Shown: one piece after another, positions 30,579-36,905 of the stretch | How positions within the stretch are numbered: position 1 is the stretch's first letter | Layout of the letters: each line of letters starts with the position of its first letter | Assembly (NCBI GenBank): GCA_001898385.1 | Contig: MKTT01000076.1 | Location: forward strand, 100,212-164,211 | Source of the DNA: Planctomycetales bacterium 71-10 | GTDB taxonomy: Bacteria; Planctomycetota; Planctomycetia; Isosphaerales; Isosphaeraceae | Length of the DNA stretch: 64,000 nt | Reading direction: 5' to 3' | The notes under the pieces: model-generated | Databases searched by the model: none | What the model was told of the DNA's origin: nothing | The model's input: the letters and a program-made list of their open reading frames with translations, nothing else | Position numbers and translations under genes: made by a program

Positions 30579-32756
30579 ATGAGCCCCACGACGATCGGAC
30601 GTCTGGCGATCCTCTTCCTCATCTCGACGGGCCCGGCCGCGGCCCGCGGGGAGGACGGCCCGTGGTTCCGCCGGGCGCTGGTCGGGATGGAGGTCGGGCC
30701 GACGGGGGCCCAGTTCGGGTCGGACCCTCGCGACGTGGATTACGCCGCGAAGTTCGACGGCCGCGAGGTCGTCCGCCGGTGCGCCGAGGCCGGGTCCGAG
30801 TACGTCGTGATCTGGGCCCGCGACGGCGAGTACGCTTATTACGATTCGAAGGTCGTCGCCAAGTGCCCGGGCCTGGGCGATCGCGACGTGCTGCGCGAGG
30901 CCGTCGACGAGGGGGCCCGGCTCGGGTTGCCCATCATCGCCTACTGCGTCGTGCAGCAGGGCGGGCGCTACCTCGCCGAGCACCCCGAGTTCGCCATGCG
31001 CGGGCTCGACGGCACCGTCGTCCCCGGCCGCTTCTGCCTCAATTCGGGCTACCTGGAGACGCTGAAGGCGCTGACGTCCGAGATGCTGGCCTACGGCGTC
31101 GCCGGATTCCACGTCGACATGATCGACCAGGGCTTCGGCCCCCCCTACGGCTGCGGCTGCGGGACCTGCCGCAGGCTGTTCGAGGCCGAGCACCATGCGC
31201 CCATGCCCGCCGCCGCGACCTGGGACGAGGGCTGGGGCCGCATGCTCGACTTCCGCTACGAGACGAGCCGCCGGTTCGAGCGCGAGCTGTACCGGCACGT
31301 CAAGGCGACGGACCCGAAGGCGACGGTTGACTTCAACTATCACGGCAGCCCGCCGTTCTCGTTCGAGGTCGGCCAGCGGCCGGTCCGGCACGGCGGGAAC
31401 GGCGACTTCCTCACCGGCGAGACCGGCGTCTGGGGCTTCAGCGCGCTGGGCGTCGGCCTGAACGCCGAGTTCTACCGCGCCGCGACGCCCGGCCTGCCGT
31501 TCCAGGTGGCCATCCAGCGCGGGGTGAGGATGTACCACGACCAGACCACCCGACCGCTGAACGACATCCGCTGGGAACTCGCCACGCTCCTCGCCCACGG
31601 GGCCTTCGTCACGATGGTCGACAAGACGGGCTACGACGGCGCGCTCGACCCGGTCGCCTACCGCCGCATCGGCGAGGCGTTCCGCGAGGCCCGGTCCGCC
31701 CGCGCGGAGTACGGCGGCGTCCCGGTGCAGGACGTCGGGATCTACTTCTCCTCGAAGACCCGCGACTGGCACGGCCGCGAGCAGCCCTCGCGATACTTCC
31801 GATCGTTCCAGGGGGCCCACCGGGCGATGGCGATGGAGCACATCCCCTGGGGCGTCGTCCTGGACGAGAACGCGACCGACGAGTCGCTGCGGGCCTTCCC
31901 CGTCCTCATCCTGCCCAACGCGGGGGTCCTCTCGTCGGACGAGGTGGAGCGGCTCTCGCGGTACGTCGAAGGGGGTGGCAGGCTGATCATCACCGGCTGC
32001 ACGGGGACGATGGGGCCGCGCGGCGAGCCGATGGGATCGTCGGCCCTCCGCGACCTCGTCGGCGGGTCCCCCGTGCGAATCGTCGAGGCCGAGGACGTCC
32101 ACGTCCGCCTGCCCGCCGGCGATGATGCGGCCGGGCTGGTCGAGGGGGTCGAGCCGGGCTGGAGCTTCCTCGTGGAAGGCCCGGCCCTCGTCTACGAGCC
32201 GAAGGCCGCCCGGCCCGTCGGCCGATTGCTCGGCCCCCATCGCACCCTGCGTCAGCGGCGGAAGGAGGAAGGGACGCCCTGGCCGATGAGCGCGGGCGAG
32301 GAGTTGGGCCCCGCCGCGCTCCTGCACGAATTCGGGAAGGGTCGCGTGCTGACGTTCGCCGCGTCGCCCGACGCGGCCACGACGAGCGAGCACCCCGTCG
32401 TCGAGGCCCGGAAGCTCCTGGCGAACGCCGTCCGGCTCCTCCACCCGGCCCCGAGGATCCGCATCGAGGCCCCGGCGTTCGTCGAATCCGTCGTGACGGA
32501 CGATCCGAAGTCCCGCACCCTGCGCGTCCACCTGATCGCCTACGCGCCGACGCCGACGGCCACCCCGCCGAGCAACCGTCCCTACGCCGTCCCCGGCCTG
32601 ATCGAGGACGCCCCGACCTACCGGGCGCGGATCACCCTCCGCGACGCCCCCCGCGCGGCCCGAGCCGCGAACGCCTCGACCGTCGCGACGATCGACGGCC
32701 GTTCGGTCGCCGCGATCGTCGACGACGTCCGCGAGGTCGTCTCGATCGAATACTGA
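30579..32756 (+). CDS. Secreted glycosidase-like protein (TIM barrel plus GATase-like domain)
   Basis: A 725-residue protein with a signal peptide (about 1-24). Residues 30-400 look like a TIM barrel of the GH42 / putative glycosidase kind: AGSEYVVIWARDGEYAYYDS, GVAGFHVDMIDQGFG and a YGCGCGTCRRLFE cysteine motif often seen in such barrels. Residues of about 430-560 (VLILPNAGVLSSDEVERLSR, then YVEGGGRLIIT) match the class I GATase-like beta-galactosidase trimerisation domain. The C terminus is beta-rich. A polysaccharide substrate is likely but unidentified. It shares a 275-bp divergent gap with the CHRD gene. Confidence 0.6.
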   Translation: MSPTTIGRLAILFLISTGPAAARGEDGPWFRRALVGMEVGPTGAQFGSDPRDVDYAAKFDGREVVRRCAEAGSEYVVIWARDGEYAYYDSKVVAKCPGLGDRDVLREAVDEGARLGLPIIAYCVVQQGGRYLAEHPEFAMRGLDGTVVPGRFCLNSGYLETLKALTSEMLAYGVAGFHVDMIDQGFGPPYGCGCGTCRRLFEAEHHAPMPAAATWDEGWGRMLDFRYETSRRFERELYRHVKATDPKATVDFNYHGSPPFSFEVGQRPVRHGGNGDFLTGETGVWGFSALGVGLNAEFYRAATPGLPFQVAIQRGVRMYHDQTTRPLNDIRWELATLLAHGAFVTMVDKTGYDGALDPVAYRRIGEAFREARSARAEYGGVPVQDVGIYFSSKTRDWHGREQPSRYFRSFQGAHRAMAMEHIPWGVVLDENATDESLRAFPVLILPNAGVLSSDEVERLSRYVEGGGRLIITGCTGTMGPRGEPMGSSALRDLVGGSPVRIVEAEDVHVRLPAGDDAAGLVEGVEPGWSFLVEGPALVYEPKAARPVGRLLGPHRTLRQRRKEEGTPWPMSAGEELGPAALLHEFGKGRVLTFAASPDAATTSEHPVVEARKLLANAVRLLHPAPRIRIEAPAFVESVVTDDPKSRTLRVHLIAYAPTPTATPPSNRPYAVPGLIEDAPTYRARITLRDAPRAARAANASTVATIDGRSVAAIVDDVREVVSIEY

Positions 32757-33021
32757 TCCCACCGCCCGAAGCCCCACGGCCGGCGGCGGCCCATCCCCGC
32801 TCGTCGCAACCGAGGCCGGGCCTCCGGCCGCGGGATCATGACGCCCGGCGACCAAGAGGAGATGCAAATTATCAACAACGTCTGTTTTAATTTATCCGTT
32901 GCCGCGACACGTTGTAATCTGCACCGCTGCGTGCCCAACGCGACATTTCCGAAAACTCACGTCAGTTCTCGCGGGCGGTCCCGGGCGCGACCGTCCCCCC
33001 CTTCAGGTAAGGAACGTGGCC
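32757..33021. promoter_or_regulatory. AT-rich leader of a PEP-CTERM gene
   Basis: Bases 32862-32925 are strikingly AT-rich for this genome (AAATTATCAACAACGTCTG, then TTTTAATTTATCC). The block lies about 100 bases before the start at 33022 and is the best candidate promoter zone. TTTAAT and TGTAAT could be -10 boxes, but I cannot pair either with a convincing -35. Confidence 0.35.
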
Positions 33022-33711
33022 ATGAAGCGCATTTTGGCCCTGATCGTCGCCGTCTTCGCCTTGACGCGGCCGGCCCTCGCAGAGGACATCCGGATCGACC
33101 TGTCGAACTACCTGAGCCTCACCCCCGGCAACTGGAACAACATCGGGAACATCGCGGGGCTGACCAACAACCTGGTCGACTTCCCCACCGGGAACGTCAC
33201 GAACGTCTCGATCGACGGGACGGGGGGCCCCTGGCAGGATTTCTACGGCGACGACCCCGTGACGTTCCCCAACCAGGACTGGCTCATCCAGCCGGCGACG
33301 CAGGACGGCGCCGGCCTCCAACAGGGCCAGACGGGGACCTATGTCATCTCCAACCTGGCGTACACCTACTACAAGGTGGAGATCGTCTCGGCCAGGACGT
33401 CGTTCGACTATCTGAACACGATCACGGTCAATGGCGCGCTGGCCGACCGCACATACCAGGGGACGCCGGTCGTCACGCCCTGGGGGAGCACGACCGACGG
33501 CCTGACGCCGTCCAACTGGCTCATCTGGGACAACGTCATGGCGATCAACGGCGTCATCACGATCATGGACGTCGCCGACGCCAACACGCTGGGCATCCTC
33601 AACGCCATCCGCATCGTCACCGTGCCCGAGCCCGCCTCGTTCGCCATGGCGGGGATCGGCGCCGCGTTCATCCTGGCCGCGATCGGCCGGCGCAGGGGCC
33701 GCATCGCCTGA
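33022..33711 (+). CDS. PEP-CTERM secreted protein, unknown function
   Basis: A 229-residue protein: signal peptide MKRILALIVAVFALTRPALA, a beta-rich domain with LTPGNWNNIGNIAGLTNNLV and SNWLIWDNVMAINGVITIMD, then VPEPASFAMAGIGAAFILAA plus RRRGR. AAGGA lies eight bases before ATG 33022. The domain is not one I can name, but the Trp/Asn-rich repeats suggest a jelly-roll. It is followed by a strong terminator and faces the PspA operon. Confidence 0.75.
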   Translation: MKRILALIVAVFALTRPALAEDIRIDLSNYLSLTPGNWNNIGNIAGLTNNLVDFPTGNVTNVSIDGTGGPWQDFYGDDPVTFPNQDWLIQPATQDGAGLQQGQTGTYVISNLAYTYYKVEIVSARTSFDYLNTITVNGALADRTYQGTPVVTPWGSTTDGLTPSNWLIWDNVMAINGVITIMDVADANTLGILNAIRIVTVPEPASFAMAGIGAAFILAAIGRRRGRIA

Positions 33712-33739
33712 CTGACGACGCCTCGTCGCACGGCCCCGA

Positions 33740-33785
33740 AGCCCGACCGGCTCCGCCCTCGGCGGCCGGGCCGGGCTCCGTTTTT
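33740..33785 (+). terminator. Intrinsic terminator after the PEP-CTERM gene
   Basis: AGCCCG (33740-33745) pairs with CGGGCT (33772-33777), CCGG with CCGG inside, and CCGCC-CTC-GGCGG forms the tip. A run of five T follows at 33781-33785. This is the clearest intrinsic terminator in the window. Confidence 0.75.
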
Positions 33786-33806
33786 CGCCGCGCAAGGCGG
33801 GCGGCC

Positions 33807-33825
33807 GGGCCGCATCGCGCGGCCC
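33807..33825 (-). terminator. Hairpin ending the leftward PspA operon
   Basis: GGGCCGC (33807-33813) and GCGGCCC (33819-33825) form a seven-pair stem immediately after the stop of the 99-aa gene. With the neighbouring plus-strand terminator it separates the two convergent units. Confidence 0.45.
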
Positions 33826-33826
33826 G

Positions 33827-34126
33827 TCACCCCCGGAACTTGGTCTTCGGGGCGGCTTCGAGCAGGCCGTGGATGGTGTGCATGATGTTGTAGGCGGTCA
33901 GCTCGCAGAGGAGGCGCGTGACCTCCTCATGCAGCTCGGGGGCCAGCTCGGGCTCGATCTTTTTCATGAGGGCCACGACGCGGGCCTCTTGGGCCTCCAG
34001 CTCGTGCTTCTCGATCTTGCCGTCGGCCATGGCGGACATGAAGCCGGAGAGTTTCTCTGCGTACTCGTGGACCAGCGGGGCGTCCCCTTCGTCGTCCAGC
34101 CAGGGGGTCCGGTGCTTCTTCGACAT
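33827..34126 (-). CDS. Small acidic helical protein at the end of the PspA operon
   Basis: A 99-residue protein, largely alpha-helical: GDAPLVHEYAEKLSGFMSAM, DGKIEKHELEAQEARVVALM and a C-terminal half with VTRLLCELTAYNIMHTIHGL. No signal peptide or membrane segment is seen, and I know no family for it. GGGAG lies seven bases before ATG 34126, and the gene starts 28 bases after the AAA+ ATPase stop, so it is the fourth gene of the operon. A role as adaptor or regulator of the ATPase is conceivable but is inference only. Confidence 0.7.
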   Translation of the reverse strand: MSKKHRTPWLDDEGDAPLVHEYAEKLSGFMSAMADGKIEKHELEAQEARVVALMKKIEPELAPELHEEVTRLLCELTAYNIMHTIHGLLEAAPKTKFRG

Positions 34127-34154
34127 CAATCATCTCCCGGTTGGGTCGGATGGA

Positions 34155-35969
34155 TCACTCTTCGAGGACGCGACGGATGGCGGCCATCCGTTCCTGGAGC
34201 TTGGCGCGGGCGTCGGGCCGCTCGACGCGTTCCTTCCACTCGGGAGGGAGGAACGACTTCGACGTGCATTCGAGCACCGCCGCCAGTTCCTGCTTCTCCT
34301 TCTCAAGCCCCTGCGCCGAGGGGACGAAGTCGTCGAGGGCCGTCGCCACGTCCTCGGCCGTGGCCTGCTCGCGTCCTTCCGTCAGCGCGAGCCGCTTGGC
34401 CGAGAGGACGACGCTCTCGATGTCGGCCCCGCTCAGGCCGCGGCCCGAAAGCCCCTCGGGGAGGACGGCCGGGTCGAGGCGAAACCTGTTCTTGCGCGCC
34501 ATGGCGAGGAACATCGCGCGGACTTCCTCGTCGTTGGGCGGGTTGAACAGCGGCAGGTGGACCTCGGCGCGGCCCTGACGCTTGAGGTCGATCGGCAGCA
34601 GGTCGGGGCGGCTGGTCAGCAGCATCCAGATGAGCTTGCCGCGATAGCGGGTGTCTCCCATCTGGCTCGCGATCATGGAGAAGACCCGGCTGGACGTCCC
34701 CGAGTCGCCCGACCCCTCGCGGGTCCCGAGCGCCGCGTCGGCCTCGTCGATCACCACGACCACCGGGCCCATCGCGCGCAGGACGTTGAGGAGCTGCTCC
34801 AGGTTCCCCTCCGTCTCGCCGACGTACTTCGACCGGAAGTTCCGGAGCTTGACGCACGGCACGCCGACCGACCCGGCGAAGCACTCGGCCAGGTACGTCT
34901 TGCCGGTGCCGACCGGGCCGCAGATCAGGTAGCCCATCGGCGCGGCGTCGAGCCGGCCCCTCGCCAGCAGCTTGGCGTCCTCGATCAGCCGCCGCTTGAC
35001 CCCCTCGTTGCCGACGAAGTCGTCCATCGTGGTCGGGGGCTCGACGAACTCCACCAGGCCGCGGGCCTGGCGCTCGATCAGCCCCTTCTTGAGCTTCTTG
35101 AGCGCGTCGGCGTCCAGCTTGATGTGGGACCGCTCGGCGAGGATCAGCAGCCGCTCCAGGCTCACGAGGTTCAGCCCGCTGGTCAGCTCGGCGAGCTGGG
35201 CGGGCGTGAAGTCCGTCAGGTTGCCGAGCTTGCCGTCGCGGGAGTCGAACCACTCGGCGAACTCCCGCCGGGCGTCCGCGTCGGGCATGGGGACGGCCAG
35301 GGCCGTGACGTGCGGGCTGCCGACCAGGCGCTCGTTGATCTCGCCGAGCTGGTCGGTCAGCAGGCAGAACGCCATGTTGTTCCGCTTGATGTACGGGTTC
35401 TGCGCCCAGGAGAGGAGCCGGACCAGCCGCGAGCCCAGCGGCCCGGAGAGCTGCGCCAGGTCGCTCGACGGGGCGAGATACTGCGCGTGGTCGAAGACGA
35501 CGGCGAGGCTCAGCCGCTTCGCCGGGTCGGTCTCCATCAGGTTCGACTGGATCAGGCGGTCCAGCAGGTCGAGGACGGCGTCCGGGTCGCGGGGCCAGGT
35601 CTTGGGCTCGCCGATCTTCTCGGACAGCCGCGCGATCATCTTCCGCAGGCGCTCGCCGTCCGCCCCGGCGAAGGCGCGCAGGCCGTGGCTGAGGTCGTGG
35701 CGGAGGACGACGTCCCAGCCCCCGAAGAGCTGGGTCGCCAGGTAGTCCGGCACGCCGCCGTACGAGGCGGCCTCCCTTTCGTCGGACTGGCGTACGATAT
35801 CGTGGACGTTGCCGTGCAGGACGAACAGGCAGCTCGCGCCGGCGAAGAACTGCTCGGCCAGCTCGCGGGCCCAGGGGGGCTGGCCGGCCGTGGCCGGACC
35901 GGCCTTCCGGACCTCCGCCCCAAGCAAGTCCGGCGCGACGGCGTCGACGGCCGATGGATCGGTGCTCAC
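34155..35969 (-). CDS. AAA+ ATPase with degenerate N-terminal domain, partner of PspA
   Basis: A 604-residue cytosolic protein. Residues 300-600 are a full AAA+ module: Walker A GPVGTGKT (351-358), Walker B VVVVIDEAD (403-411), sensor-1 region LLTSRPD (451-457), candidate arginine fingers in KRQGRAE and a helical lid (GLSGADIESVVLSAKRLALT). Residues 40-300 look like a second, inactive AAA-like domain: LFVLHGNVHDIV in place of Walker A and LAVVFDHAQYLAP in place of Walker B. The overall plan resembles Ycf46-like ATPases. It lies 54 bases after the pspA-like gene, suggesting that it remodels PspA polymers as Vps4 does ESCRT-III; that analogy is inference. Confidence 0.8.
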   Translation of the reverse strand: MSTDPSAVDAVAPDLLGAEVRKAGPATAGQPPWARELAEQFFAGASCLFVLHGNVHDIVRQSDEREAASYGGVPDYLATQLFGGWDVVLRHDLSHGLRAFAGADGERLRKMIARLSEKIGEPKTWPRDPDAVLDLLDRLIQSNLMETDPAKRLSLAVVFDHAQYLAPSSDLAQLSGPLGSRLVRLLSWAQNPYIKRNNMAFCLLTDQLGEINERLVGSPHVTALAVPMPDADARREFAEWFDSRDGKLGNLTDFTPAQLAELTSGLNLVSLERLLILAERSHIKLDADALKKLKKGLIERQARGLVEFVEPPTTMDDFVGNEGVKRRLIEDAKLLARGRLDAAPMGYLICGPVGTGKTYLAECFAGSVGVPCVKLRNFRSKYVGETEGNLEQLLNVLRAMGPVVVVIDEADAALGTREGSGDSGTSSRVFSMIASQMGDTRYRGKLIWMLLTSRPDLLPIDLKRQGRAEVHLPLFNPPNDEEVRAMFLAMARKNRFRLDPAVLPEGLSGRGLSGADIESVVLSAKRLALTEGREQATAEDVATALDDFVPSAQGLEKEKQELAAVLECTSKSFLPPEWKERVERPDARAKLQERMAAIRRVLEE

Positions 35970-36023
35970 GGGATCACGCCCCGGGGTTTCGGTTTCGGTG
36001 GGACCGCCCGCCGCGGGCGACGT

Positions 36024-36788
36024 TCAGGGGAGTTCCGGCAGCGGTTCGAGCTGTTTGGTCTTCGCGGGGCCGAGCTGCTTGTCGGCCGGGCCCGCGCCGA
36101 CGGTCTCGGGCGTGGCCAGGCCGTTCTCCTTCTCGAACTCCTTGAGCGCGTCCTCGGCCAGGTTCTTCTCGATGGCCATCTCGCGCCGGATGTCGTCGAC
36201 CCCCTCGCCCGAGAGGTCGGCGGCGACGCGGACCCGGCCGCGGTTGCGGTCGATCTGGTCCTGGATCACCTGCTCGGCCTGGCCGAAGTCGGTCGTCACG
36301 TTGAAGTTGAACTGGGTGGCGATCTGCGACAGCTCGGCCTCGGCGCGGCTCATCTTCAGGTCGGCGTCGTACTTGGTGATCTTGTGCTTCACCGCCTCCA
36401 GCTTCTCGACGGCGTGCTTGATCTTCAGCAGGTTGTTCTGGTACGCCTGCTCGTGGAGGTCGAGCTGCTTCTGGTTCTCGGCCAGGTCCTCCTTGGCGCG
36501 GCGGAGGTCCAGGGCGAACTTGGCGGCCCCCTCGCGATCGCCCGCGTTGAGGAACGCCTTGACCTTGGCCTCCAGCGTGGCGACCACCTTCGTCTGGTTG
36601 TCGACCTGCCGCTGCACCCGCTCCACCAGGGCGCGATACTGCGCCAGGCCCTCGCGCCCCTCCTTGAGCTGGGCCACGGAGCGGTCGTATTCGAGCTGCA
36701 TCTCCGCGATCGGGTCGTAGCCGCGGATCGCGTTGGCGAGCTTGTTGAACTGCGCGGCGATCGAGTTCCAGAGTTTGCCGAGGATCAT
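36024..36788 (-). CDS. PspA/IM30-family (ESCRT-III-like) membrane-remodelling protein
   Basis: A 254-residue protein made almost wholly of long coiled-coil helices, as in PspA/Vipp1: helix 1 LGKLWNSIAAQFNKLANAIR, then MQLEYDRSVAQLKEGREGLA and AKVKAFLNAGDREGAAKFAL. PspA/Vipp1 proteins polymerise on membranes and are structural homologues of ESCRT-III. The N-terminal amphipathic helix seen in classical PspA is short here. The C-terminal 30 residues are Pro/Gly/Glu-rich, ending LEPLPELP. It sits between the TPM-domain gene and the AAA+ gene; no pspB, pspC or pspF is nearby. Confidence 0.82.
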   Translation of the reverse strand: MILGKLWNSIAAQFNKLANAIRGYDPIAEMQLEYDRSVAQLKEGREGLAQYRALVERVQRQVDNQTKVVATLEAKVKAFLNAGDREGAAKFALDLRRAKEDLAENQKQLDLHEQAYQNNLLKIKHAVEKLEAVKHKITKYDADLKMSRAEAELSQIATQFNFNVTTDFGQAEQVIQDQIDRNRGRVRVAADLSGEGVDDIRREMAIEKNLAEDALKEFEKENGLATPETVGAGPADKQLGPAKTKQLEPLPELP

Positions 36789-36905
36789 GGCGTCACCCGT
36801 TCTGGGACATGAATGCGGAGAAGTTCGAGAGGCCGTTTCATCTTAAGGCGGCGGCCGGGGCGTTCCAATCGCGGACGCCCCCCGGCCTCGGATTCGTCGA
36901 CGGAC

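Noticed and set aside
30300..32867. 855-codon minus-strand frame over the glycosidase-like gene
   Set aside because: Shadow composition (Val, Asp, Arg, Gly) and no domain; the plus-strand gene has a signal peptide and recognisable folds.
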